DNA from: Adiantum capillus-veneris
Lineage: Eukaryota > Streptophyta > Polypodiopsida > Polypodiales > Pteridaceae
Assembly: GCA_014529385.2 (NCBI GenBank)
Contig: CM043967.1
Span: forward strand, 130,259,182-130,323,181
Reading direction: 5' to 3'
DNA length: 64,000 nucleotides
Shown here: one piece after another, positions 23,056-32,985 of the stretch
How the letters are laid out: every line of letters starts with the position of its first letter
Numbering within the stretch: position 1 is the stretch's first letter
Made by a program: the position numbers and the translations under genes
The notes under the pieces: model-generated
What the model was told of the DNA's origin: nothing
What the model saw: the letters and a program-made list of their open reading frames with translations, nothing else
Database searches by the model: none

Positions 23056-24975
23056 TCATGCCGTTTGAAATGAGCTTGTCACCCTTTGAAACCAATTGTT
23101 CCAGTTGGTAATAGGTGAGGATTTTTGCCAGTAGTTTTCTATTACCCTAGGTGCCTCGTCAAGCTGCAAGGGTGGTAAGGTACTCTCCCAGGATCGAACT
23201 TGAAGTGGTTCATCAGGTGATTCTTGAACACTGGGAGGTGTGGATTCTTTTGTAGCTTCATGGAGGTCCACTACTATAGATGAAGGCTGTGTAGAAGCTT
23301 TTACCTCTATGGATGTATTACATGAGGAGCTAGAAGCTTCATGGGACTCCCCCCTTCCTGAGCTAGGTGGAACAAATCGTTCTTTCTTTGGTACCCAAAC
23401 TAGCTCTGGACTAGGTGTGTAGCATTCTGTGATCTTTCCCTTTCCACGATCATTGATTCGTTTTGGAGCTACGGGATTGGGCTCACTTGGGTCAGGTGAT
23501 AGGTAAGAGCACAATCTACGTTTTGGCACCCAGATTTGATCATTTCCTTGATAGTAGCCTTGGGCTTCCAATAGTCGTTTAGGGATCCATCGCAACATTT
23601 TCTTACTTTTCTTGGAGCGAGTGGTACGTTTCTTACAAGGCTTCTGTTTTTTAGCACTAGCTATGGTCACTAAAGAAGCTTTAGGGACCCACTTGTATGT
23701 TTTCTTCGCTACATTAGGATGAGTCTTGTCGGAAGCGATATGCATTGCTTGCAGCATATTTAAGGGTACAGGCATTTCATCCCGCTCAGGTGTTACCCAG
23801 GTCGTCCCCCTATTTCCCCAAGTGTCTATGGTTGCTGCTAGGTGGACCCAATCCACATTGTCCGACTCAGTCATCCCAGGTAGGATATCCATATAAGGAG
23901 AATCTTGGCCAATGTCTGTATCCTTCTTACAAGTGTAACAATATTGTAGTGGGGCCGAGTGAACTGTGGTGTCAGAGCGATGATCAATAATGGTTTTACT
24001 CCCTAAGGGGTGTACCTTACCAGTCACCAAATCCACTCTAAGGACAGAGTCTTGGAATTGCAAATAGACATGATTTTTAGACCAATCATGAACCATTTGT
24101 GCTTCCCTCATGAATGGTCGTCCTAAAATCATTTCATATGACATAAGGTGTTTAGAGAAATCCATAACAATGAACGTATGTCGTACCTTGTGTCCTAGAA
24201 CTTTGATCTTAAGATCCTTGAGCATCCCCATAGGTTTGGCTATGGTACCATTTGCCATCTTTACCACAATGTTAGTAACACTAAGGCGGGGTTTTCCCAT
24301 GGATTCCCAACAATCTTTTATAACGATGCTAACTCCCGCACCACCATCAAGAATTCCCTTTATAGTTAATCCCTTGGTAGTGATGGGTAGGGTCGCATTA
24401 GACTCGTCGCCTTCAAAATACTGCCCTAATTCGTTAATGGGTACCTCGATCACGGACTCGTGTCCATCTAAATCAAGTGATTGCACATGATTTTCCTCAT
24501 CAATCATAATCGAGTCAGGCCTATTTGGTTGCGCAAACTGCGGTAATCCTGTTCGTAGCTCTCCATTAAGGAATGCTCGAAGTGCAAGGAATAACTCAGG
24601 ATCTCCATACAGCTTTGCTATGATCGTGGTTCGGACCTCAGAAGACATGAACTCCACTAGTTTGGCAACATTCATTGGCGTTTTGCAGGGTGTAGGTCCT
24701 TGACTAGGAACTGGTGAGGATGGAATCTCATATTCCTCAATGGGATCAGGTATTCTTTCGTTAAACATCCTTTCCAACAAGAAAGGTGTATGCTCACTTT
24801 CTGATGTCCCGTCCTCACTCCCTTCTTGGATGATACTAGATATGGCTAACGGTCTATGGTTCATGTGGGGTGGATGAACTTGCGTGGGAAACACTGTGTC
24901 ATGAATTTTGACATGCATGGGTTCTGGTTCTAGTTTCCTTTGAGTCTCCTCCACTAAACCTCTTAGATGTTTCAC
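23056..24975 (-). pseudogene. G1 pro: retropepsin-like domain with long C-terminal tail
   Basis: This 639-codon frame is in the same reading frame as the Gag ORF upstream; only two TAA codons (25288-25290 and 25039-25041) separate them, so the original product was probably a single Gag-protease protein. The frame upstream of the first Met (DEIEQVKHLRGL) is also open. The retropepsin core is at about 200-320: ILDGGAGVSIV near 210, with DGGA where DSGA or DTGA is usual, then a flap-like region and YEMILGRPFMREAQ near 283. The last 300 residues are basic and Pro/Ser-rich with repeated WVPK phrases and no known domain. The first TAA may be a natural gag-pro readthrough stop; two stops make inactivation likelier. 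Confidence 0.75.
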
Positions 24976-25287
24976 TTGCTCAATCTCGTCTACTGGGTTT
25001 GGGTACGTCCCAATCTTCTTTTTACGATTTTTCCCTTTTTACCCCTGTGGTTTATCTTGGGGGTCTTGGATTGGATTTGGAAACACTTGTGGTGTTTTCA
25101 GAGGCTCTTTATGGTTTTCTCTTATTCGGTTTTCATTTGGTTCCATGTTACGGTTTTCTTTGTCGGTCTTTCCCTTTGTGGTATTGGTTCTAGTCTCCAT
25201 TGTCTCGACTGAATCTGAATCATCCTCGAGGTCATTCATATACACGGGGTTATCTCCTGTTCCTATGTTTGTTTTGGAACTTGGCTT

Positions 25288-28236
25288 TTAATTTCCCGTA
25301 TTCTGCGACCTCTTCCTTCGTGTCTTCTTTTTCTTTGCTTGGATAACTAACGCGGTATCTCTCTCTTCGAGGATATGGCCTGGCCCTTGAAGCATGGACC
25401 GTGTAATCGCATAAGCGGGTGCGACGGGTGGTATTGGCGATGTCACACTAGCAATTTCGACCAAATTTAGGGGTGTGATTTTAGGCGCATTTGGGTTATA
25501 GGGGCATTGGGCAATCAAGTGATCTATGCCACAACGATTACATGTGAGTATTGGCATTGCAGACGTGCTCCCTTGATTCATTTGCATCTGTGCAGCATTC
25601 TTTTGCAGCCTAATAGGGCACTCCGCTGCCCGATGTGGTCCACCACACTCGTAGCATTGAAGAGGTGGCCTCCTAGCCTGGGTGTTGATATTTTGACCTC
25701 TGGATGCGAGAGCAGCAGCTTGATAAACCGGCTTGACTTGCCCCCAACAATCTTCCATGTAGTATATAGGACACTCTTCCAATGTATCAAGTCCGTAGGC
25801 AATACTAGTGTCTATTTCCTCCTCACAGCCATCTGCATAAGCATTTGATGGCTCGCAACCCACTTGGTTCATAGGGGCGACTCTTGGATGCGGGGGCTGT
25901 GGTCCTAGCACAGGAGGTGGTAGCGGTGTAGCTTGTACAACATTTTGAGATCTAGGGACCATGTGTTGCGGTAGTTGCTCAACAGGTGGAGCAGGCATCA
26001 ATACAGGAGCTCGAGGCGCATCCGTCCAGGCTACAGGTGGTCTATTTTCCATCATACGTTTGATCATTAAACAATCCTTAGCTTGGTGACCATACCTACC
26101 ACATGCGTTGCAAGTTCCATTAAATTTTACTCTAAACGTAGGGCACTCACTAGTGCTATGTGGACCTAAGCAAATGGAACACCATTGTTGCTCCCTTCTT
26201 GGATACATGTGACTATTTTGAGGGGGTCGATTATCCTTAAGAGACTCTTGGATTGCCTTGGTGAGGTATGTCACGAATGTCTCAAATACCTTTGGCTCAT
26301 TGGCAATGGGCTTTGCAGTCATGGGTTCATACTCAATGGCTTGTGAGCTAGTGGATCTCGTGTCAGTAGACACCCTCATGCCTGCTATCATCAAGTTGTC
26401 CTCTAATTGGATTGCATTGGCAGTGACATCTTCCCAGGTTGTGATACCTCTAATCACTAGTCCATTAAAGATTCCTTCATTCCTCAACCCTCGAATGAAT
26501 CGATCAAGCAGTTGGTTATTGTTGAAGTGCTCATTTATAGGGCAGCGAGAGTTTAAGTGCTTTAGACGACTAATGAAGTCCCTTACTGACTCTCCTTCCT
26601 TACGTTCGGCCTTCTGTAGCTGAGATGCTACACCCCAAAGCACACCTTCTCGTATGTACTCCTTTAGAAACAACCTTCGAAGGGTAGGGTAGATTGTTTT
26701 CTCGTCCACCCTTAGGGTTCTATACCAATCTCCAGCCTTCCCACTTAATGTCAAGCTTAAGGCATTGCACTTATGTAGTTCGTTGCGTTCCCCTAAGGAA
26801 TCACATACTTGTTCAAACACTTCAATGTGTTTTCTAGCATCTTCGTCCCCATTGAATTTTTGCGTGAGTTTGGCAATTTGTACTGCCTTACTTCTAGGCT
26901 CTCTATCAGATGCATGATGCATATTTTCCGCGATAGATCGACCTATGGTTTGAGCAAACACTGCCAAGTCACCTATGTGAGGAGGCAGGGCCGGTGGAGG
27001 TACTCTTGGAATCATATGTGGGAGAGGGACGGGTACCGGTCTTGGCATATGTGTGGATGATGCAGGATATGGAACATAACCGGGCATAGGTCCACTCGGA
27101 TAAGGGCTAGGGAGCGGCACTCGAGGAGCATAAACAAGTGGTACAATTGGAGGTGTGGGGGCCATGTGTGCATAAGGGGCTAGAGGCACATACGGTCGAG
27201 GCCCCATATTAGGTACTACGACACTAGGTAGTGGCACTGCGCTAACCGTAGATGTCATCGGTACATTCTCTGTCAGGCTTATCCCTGGAGTGAGCACTGT
27301 GTTTTCCTTAATAGAGGGTTGAGCCAAGTTAGGGAAGCTAAAGTTGTCGCTCGGAGGCTCAGATTGCATAGAGACCCCAGGTGAAATGGCGTAAGATGGG
27401 TCCATGGGGCTCATTAGAGGAGTCTCCATTTGTGATAGAGTAGGCTGTTGAGCCTTGCTCGTATCCAGAAATCTCATGGGGCCAGTTGAGAGTATATTTA
27501 CCCCTCGGTTTTGCCTTTCTGATTGAATAATGCCATGGATAACATTACAGATCATTTTTTGTTGATCTTCGATGCTCGTGGCACTAGAGGTGGATTGTAC
27601 AATCTCTATCCATCCTACATGGTAGGCGTGGCCAGAGTGTAGATCCGTCAACACCTCAGTGTGGAGGTCGTATGTCCAAAGATCATTAATGAACAATCCT
27701 TCTAGAGTCGACGTGTTAACGGTTTCTTGTGAGGTAGAAGCAATGTTGCTCCCCGTGGTTTTACTTGTCACCAACGATACTCTAGAGGGAACTTCTGAAG
27801 GAGGCAGCTCAACAGGGCCTTCTTGGTAAGAAGTTGGCAGGATATCCAGATGGACACTCTTTGGGGGTGTGGGGTCCACGTGCGATGTGAAAGGAGAGTC
27901 CACTTCCCCACCCCCTTCGTGTGCTTCATTTGCATCAGGTTCCGAGCGAGTAGCTCTACCTAATGTTTCCATGAAACGGCTAAACATACTAGTACTAGGC
28001 TGTGGAGCTTCGGGAGGTGCATGGCCTTCTCTCTCAATGTTTTGGGTAGGGTATGCTTCCATGATTTCTGAGTCGGAGGAGGAATCACTAGCGGCTATTT
28101 TAGGGTCTTGGGTGGTGCTACCTTGTGTCCCCGCTGAGGGTCTAGAGCCTATCGTGGATGGGTAATGGGTGTCCGTGTGAGCAGAGGCACCCTCAATATG
28201 CTCGTGTTCTAGCACTCGCCCAGAGCGTAAGTGCAT
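25288..28236 (-). CDS. G1 gag, open frame with four zinc-knuckle-like motifs
   Basis: 982 codons, long for a Gag. Residues 1-450 are low-complexity and Pro/Ser/Thr-rich with no fold I recognise. About 455-640 is the gypsy-type capsid domain (FNGDEDARKHIEVFEQ, LSGKAGDWYRTL, SRLKHLNSRCPINEHF). Four Cys/His motifs follow: CSICLGPHSTSEC near 685, CNACGRYGHQAKDC near 708, CYECGGPHRAAEC near 861 and CNRCGIDHLIAQC near 898. Only the second has the classic CX2CX4HX4C spacing; the others are CX2CX3HX4C. They would bind element RNA. The start MHLRSGRVLEHEH resembles other plant gypsy Gag starts. The frame is uninterrupted, ending in a Lys/Arg-rich tail at TAA 25288-25290 and continuing in phase into the protease segment. 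Confidence 0.85.
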   Translation of the reverse strand: MHLRSGRVLEHEHIEGASAHTDTHYPSTIGSRPSAGTQGSTTQDPKIAASDSSSDSEIMEAYPTQNIEREGHAPPEAPQPSTSMFSRFMETLGRATRSEPDANEAHEGGGEVDSPFTSHVDPTPPKSVHLDILPTSYQEGPVELPPSEVPSRVSLVTSKTTGSNIASTSQETVNTSTLEGLFINDLWTYDLHTEVLTDLHSGHAYHVGWIEIVQSTSSATSIEDQQKMICNVIHGIIQSERQNRGVNILSTGPMRFLDTSKAQQPTLSQMETPLMSPMDPSYAISPGVSMQSEPPSDNFSFPNLAQPSIKENTVLTPGISLTENVPMTSTVSAVPLPSVVVPNMGPRPYVPLAPYAHMAPTPPIVPLVYAPRVPLPSPYPSGPMPGYVPYPASSTHMPRPVPVPLPHMIPRVPPPALPPHIGDLAVFAQTIGRSIAENMHHASDREPRSKAVQIAKLTQKFNGDEDARKHIEVFEQVCDSLGERNELHKCNALSLTLSGKAGDWYRTLRVDEKTIYPTLRRLFLKEYIREGVLWGVASQLQKAERKEGESVRDFISRLKHLNSRCPINEHFNNNQLLDRFIRGLRNEGIFNGLVIRGITTWEDVTANAIQLEDNLMIAGMRVSTDTRSTSSQAIEYEPMTAKPIANEPKVFETFVTYLTKAIQESLKDNRPPQNSHMYPRREQQWCSICLGPHSTSECPTFRVKFNGTCNACGRYGHQAKDCLMIKRMMENRPPVAWTDAPRAPVLMPAPPVEQLPQHMVPRSQNVVQATPLPPPVLGPQPPHPRVAPMNQVGCEPSNAYADGCEEEIDTSIAYGLDTLEECPIYYMEDCWGQVKPVYQAAALASRGQNINTQARRPPLQCYECGGPHRAAECPIRLQKNAAQMQMNQGSTSAMPILTCNRCGIDHLIAQCPYNPNAPKITPLNLVEIASVTSPIPPVAPAYAITRSMLQGPGHILEERDTALVIQAKKKKTRRKRSQNTGN

Positions 28237-29226
28237 GTGCTTTTGATACCCTAAGGTGTCAAAAAGCTGCTCTAGGAGGCCTTGTGACTAGTTTTTGCGT
28301 GTTTTTTGTTTGTTTTTTTGCTAGATTTTTTAGAGCGTGTCGTGGAATGGGCCGTGTGATAGCTCGAAACGAGCGTATCGCTAGGAGGGACGCACTGTGC
28401 TTTACAGCCCACCGTTTGGTTCTATTTTGCTCCAGAAAAGCCCGAAACAGTCTTTTCCTAGCTAGGGAACTAGGCTCCAAATAGCAAGTCTAAGGGTGCA
28501 AGTGGGAAGAGAAGGGAGGAGAGTGGAGGACTTGTCCCACATGCTCTCATTCCCTCTTGAGGGAGTAGGGTATATATATAAGAGTGAGTCTAATATATAT
28601 CATAAGACTGAGGACTGAGGCCCGGGCTTGGGCTTGGGCTTAGGGAAATGATCCCGATCTAACTTTTATACAAACCAACCCGTCCGTTTTAAAACTCACG
28701 TTTTTTATTTTCGAAAATTTAACCTCCCCCTCACTCACGTTTTTATCCCGATCCCGATCTAACTTTTATACAAACCAACCCGTCCGTTTTAAAACTCACG
28801 TTTTTTATTTTCGAAAATTTAACCTCCCCCTCACTCACGTTTTTATTTTTCGGAAATTTTTTTTTTCAAATTTTTTTTTTTGGTACGCGTTTTGGTGCGC
28901 GTTGCCCTCACCTACCTACTTTCTGTCTCACCTAACTACTAGCCTACTTAATTAACTAACTGTGCATCTAACTGTGCACAAACCAGAAAACACAGAAAAT
29001 GCAAAAATTGAAACTTGACAGAACTGTGCAGTGCAAACCAGAAAATGCAAAAAACGCAGAAACGCAAGAAATGCTAACTGTGCAGTGCAAACCAGAAAAC
29101 GCAGAAAATGCAAAAAACAGAAATCTCCACACAACTACACACACTCATTCCCTGCCTTTCCTATGATAGAAATTGCACCACAAGAAAGCGTAAAGTGCTT
29201 AACCGAGCTTAGTGTAGGGCATTTCC
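28237..29226 (-). other. G1 5' leader with tandem repeats
   Basis: About 1 kb between primer site and gag. It holds a 100-bp tandem duplication (28651-28750 and 28751-28850) and a degenerate ~58-bp repeat of CAGAAAACGCAGAAAATGC type (about 28975-29125). Confidence 0.75.
28651..28850 (+). repeat. 100-bp tandem duplication in the G1 leader
   Basis: ATCCCGATCTAACTTTTATA begins at 28651 and again at 28751, and the units match almost completely through CTCACTCACG. Confidence 0.95.
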
Positions 29227-29245
29227 CCGGCAGTGGCGCCAAAAA
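29227..29245 (-). promoter_or_regulatory. G1 primer-binding site
   Basis: Minus-strand TGGCGCCACTGCCGGGG lies a few bases inside the 5' LTR. The tRNA cannot be named safely from sequence alone. Confidence 0.82.
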
Positions 29246-29496
29246 TGTGCGCTCCTTGCCGCACTGTCGAAGCAAAGGACTTGCCGATACACCGTGTGCA
29301 AGCCACAAATGGCTCCAAGCACACAACAAGCCTAAACTAGCAAGCTCAAGAGAGCAAAGGGTGTGTCACTCACCGCTCTACGCTCGCCTTCGTGGTGGAT
29401 TCCTCGCCGCGATGAAGAAGAAGCTGCAGTCGTGCCGCGCTCAACCGCTTCGCCGCCGTCGTGCCTTCGTAATGCTCGATCGCACACACACTCTCC

Positions 29497-29530
<34 letters not shown>

Positions 29531-29832
29531 AGGAGGTGAAGAAGAAGAAGATGGAGATGGAGATGGAGCAAGAGCACTCTTCTATTGCACAAATGAGAGA
29601 ATGAGTGAATTTTAGGTTTAGTTGGCTTTTATATGAGCTCACCCCATTCACACTTGGGCGCCCATGCTTAGCCAACTAATCCCTTGAATGTCCCAGTTAG
29701 AGTGCGCCTCTCATCGGCGATCACCCTTACCCTGTTCCTATTGGTCCGACAAGCCCGGTACCTGACTCTACCAAATACATAATACGCGTCCGCCGTAGGT
29801 GATGGGGTGTCCGTGAGCCGTGAGGGTTAACA
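29246..29832 (-). repeat. G1 5' LTR (587 bp)
   Basis: Pairs with 20821-21413. TATA-like sequence is at about 29624-29636 on the minus strand. Confidence 0.92.
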
Positions 29833-30176
29833 GCTGCCTCTCATGAGAGAGGGAAGCCCTTTTGGCCTATAAAAGGAGGCCATTTCTACACACATTTCAT
29901 AGTGTGAAGTTGATGCAACAAGGTGGGTGTGAGGTGGTGAGAGTGAAGCAAGGCGGGAGCTAAAGGGTATAATCCCTTTGTAAACTACTTCTTGTTTTGA
30001 AGTACTAAAGCCATTGAGTGGCTGCTTTCCCATGGACGTAGCCCAGATTGGGTGAACCACGTATATCGTGTGTACTCTCTCTCTCTCTACTCTATAATCT
30101 CTTGTGTGTGAAATCTATCTCTCTCCATTAAGTAGTCTACTCAAATATCTATTTAGCTACGTCATATTTCCTAACA
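29833..30176 (+). repeat. C3 3' LTR, second part
   Basis: Continues the LTR interrupted at 20820. CTATAAAAG is at 29867-29875, a CT tract at about 30074-30090, and the end is CCTAACA at 30176, followed by target copy TCATT. Confidence 0.85.
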
Positions 30177-30181
30177 TCATT

Positions 30182-32515
30182 GTCAAAGAGGTTCAAGATA
30201 TCAAAAGGAAGTTGAAAGAAATTCCAAAAACACAAGTTAAGAAGGACAAAGAAAGTGAGCAAGGAAGAATTACCCCACCACCGAAACCTTCCCCGGGGCC
30301 TATCTCTCAACCTCCAAGTCTGAAACCTCCAGCATCTCAACAAAAGGATTTACCAAAGAAGAAATCTAAGGCTAAACTGATGCCAAAGGAGAAAGAAAAG
30401 GCAAAAAGATGCACCTATGATGACCTCCTGAAAGCTGGATATTCATATGAGGATGCTTCTGAGGCTGTATATGGAACCTCTATCCCACCATGGGCTACAA
30501 AGAACAAACAAAAAGCTGAAGAAAAGCCCAGGGACCAAGATACACAAAGAAGGCCACCAGAAATATAGTCATCAGAACCTGAAGTTCCAGGGTTGGTACA
30601 GATTCCACATGTACCACAATGGAAACCTTTGGCCAACCCTTGGAGACATCCTCCACTTGGGGTATTGCTAAGTATGGGACATCAGGTTCCACTCTCAGGC
30701 CCACTCCCCAGACCATCGACAAGAAACATAATGGATGCTAATGAAGAAGATGTGAGAGATGCTCATCAGATACTATACAGAATTAGAACGCGGTCTCTCA
30801 TAATAGTAGAGAAAAACAGAATTCTCTGAACAAGGGAGGGGAATATCCAGGAAGAGTATGACCAAATCTCAAGAAATCTTCAAGTAACAAGTCAAAGAGC
30901 CGAGGTGGCGAAGCAAGAGATTGAGGCTCTCATTAAAACACTACGGGATGCTTAAAGTGAAAGAGAAAGAGACACCCTTACACTGCACATGATAGAGGTC
31001 TCAAGCAAGATAAAGAGCATGCATGACGAGATAGACAAGATAGAAGATGATTTGGAAGCGGCCAAGGATGATGTAGTGGATCTAAAAGCTAAATTAGAGC
31101 TCCAAGATTTGATAATACAAAGGCTCCGATCAACCCCAAGGGTTACACGAGCAAGTGAAAGAGCAAACATCCAGGCCATTCAAGCCATCGAAGCCTAGGT
31201 CATTGCACTACAAAAGGATTTGAGACTGAAACAAAGACAAAGGATACATATGGCAGAAGGTTCTCTAGACGTGGAGGAAAGATTAATGACCCCCCATCAA
31301 GAGATTCAAAAGGAGAACGACCAACTCGAGCTCCAACTAGAGAATTTGCGAGAGCTATTGGTCCATCAAGCAGAAGAAGCCACAAAAAAGGACGACCTTG
31401 CACATGAACAACTATTGAAGCTCCGACAAGAAGTAGAGGAAGCAATGTCACAAGAGATGGAGCCAAGTCCTAGTGACATCGGCATCAATGCACAAAATGA
31501 GCCCATGGAAATCCCTGAAGGTGCGGAAGATCCACAACACCTAGAGGAGCATTTAGACCCTCAAGAAGAGAAGGAACAACGCTTAACGGCAGAGAAGGAT
31601 GCACGCCTCCAAACATTGAGGAACAGGAAACATAAGAAGACCATAAGGCAGGCTTGGAGGGGGGAAAACGGATGATCCACTCAGTTGGAGTCCAAGGGCT
31701 GGCCACAAATGTGCTTAGGGAAGAGTGGATGCAACCATCACTCCCCTACCCTCTCTTAAAGCATGAAGTCCTTACAATAAAGAAGAGAGTCAAAGCTGAA
31801 GGGACAGAGTTGGTATACGAAGGAGATTTCAAAGACCTAGAGGCTACAAAAAGGATTGTGGATTCCCATCCAAAATGGAGAAAAGATGGCTCCTCAAGTA
31901 TCCCGGATTCCTGAAATACTTGGTGGATGCCCCGAAAAACATAAGGGATGACAGCTTGTTTTGTCTAGTACCTCATGTATTCTCATGGGAAAATCATGCC
32001 AGGCTTCTAAAGAGGCATCCTACCTGGCTCAATTACCCATCAATGCCACCACCCAAGGAGGGAGAGAGGATATTGTCTCTTATATGGTGAAAACCCTAAA
32101 GGGCACCATTAAGATTTTCACTGGCTCTCTTGATATGACCCTCCTGGATTGCCATGAAGTGTTTGCGTCGTCCAAAGACACAGACTCAAATCTACTATCA
32201 ACGGGCGACACTGGCACCAATATGACCTATGATCTGTCAAAGTAGCCACCCCTGGAGGTGCTACATCTGCTCTATCAAAGACAATGTTCTTGCCAAGCTA
32301 CCATATGCATGCTTTTGAAGAAGCATTTTATGCAAAATTCTTCACTTACGACAGTAGGATTTTTGGCCCAACGATGAGCATCGGCAACATAAGATATGAG
32401 TCATATCTAAAGATGTTAAAGCCACCAGGCTTACATTGAGCAAGGGATCAACTTAAAGACCCAACAAAGAAAAAGACCCATCATGTCAGGGACGACATGG
32501 ATGCAGAGGGGGGAG
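30182..32515 (+). pseudogene. O1: unrecognised long ORF, 3' part (coiled coil)
   Basis: This continues the frame broken by C3 (VKEVQDIKRKLKE onward). A basic Pro-rich stretch (PPPKPSPGPISQPP) is followed by CTYDDLLKAGYSYEDASEA, then a long heptad-rich segment (about 30840-31480) with EVSSKIKSMHDEIDKIEDDL and NDQLELQLENLRELL, a likely coiled coil. After an acidic section, frames shift to SLPYPLLKHEVLTIKKRVK, YPGFLKYLVDAP and FSWENHARLLKRHPTW. The last readable piece, FGPTMSIGNIRYESYLKML, runs to the purine tract at about 32505. At least four stops or shifts are present. No enzyme motif or zinc knuckle was recognised. Coiled-coil content would suit a structural or assembly role, but that is a guess. 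Confidence 0.6.
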
Positions 32516-32985
32516 TGTTGATGGCTAAACACCAAAAAATCCATTTTTGTATTAACTAATTTGATGGACTCCATTGTCATTATTTTTCGGGACTCAATCG
32601 AGTTTCAAGATTGTAATATATTAAATATGCGGATCAGCTAAACCCATGGTAGAAAGTAGGAGGTAATTTTAATAAGTTAGAACCTCCAAGGATAAGGTAT
32701 AAAAGCCAATTTTTGTAACCCTAAGGACAACTTTTGAATTAATCATCTTTCTTAGCTCAACTAAGCGTGTCGTGACTATGTATTTTGTGTGAGAGAGTGA
32801 GTGAGGTCTTCTTCTAGTCTCTACATGCACTACAAAATCTACATTGTGAAGGTGATTACACCATCGCGTTAGCAACGACGTGAGCTACACTTCAACACCA
32901 AGCTTGCACAATTCCGGTCTCTTCGTGAAGAGCTCTCCCACGAGCTTCAAAGTTGAGTTTTCTCTCTAACCGTGTATCTGTTTTG
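32516..32985 (+). repeat. Probable 3' LTR of the O1 element (end approximate)
   Basis: The purine tract GCAGAGGGGGGAG leads directly into TGTTGATGGC at 32516. A TATAAAAG box lies at 32698-32705, a typical LTR promoter layout. No partner LTR was found in the window, so the right boundary and the identity rest on this arrangement alone. Confidence 0.55.

Larger units (their letters stand above)
20821..29832 (-). mobile_element. G1: Ty3/gypsy-type element encoding Gag and protease only
   Basis: LTRs are 20821-21413 (593 bp) and 29246-29832 (587 bp) and differ by about seven substitutions plus microsatellite length. Target copies are GCTAC and GCTGC. The primer site next to the right LTR reads TGGCGCCACTGCCGGGG on the minus strand, a form familiar from Athila/Tat-like gypsy elements. 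The purine tract AGGAAGGGGGGCA lies at 21414-21426. The interior has a long Gag frame and a retropepsin frame, then about 1.6 kb without coding potential. RT, RNase H and integrase are not merely broken; no trace was seen. G1 therefore looks like a non-autonomous element that makes its own particle and protease. It lies inside C3's right LTR. Confidence 0.9.
19158..30176 (+). mobile_element. C3: decayed Ty1/copia element, itself split by G1
   Basis: The left LTR starts TGTTAAGTATGGAGCC at 19158, the right LTR at 20390; the latter resumes after G1 and ends CCTAACA at 30176. Target copies are TCACT (19153-19157) and TCATT (30177-30181), one mismatch. The right LTR totals about 770 bp; the left is cut off near 19748 and fused directly to RT sequence, so its last ~170 bp, primer site, gag, protease and integrase are gone. 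The purine tract CCAAGTGGGAGAT precedes the right LTR. Only RT and RNase H scraps remain inside. Confidence 0.88.
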
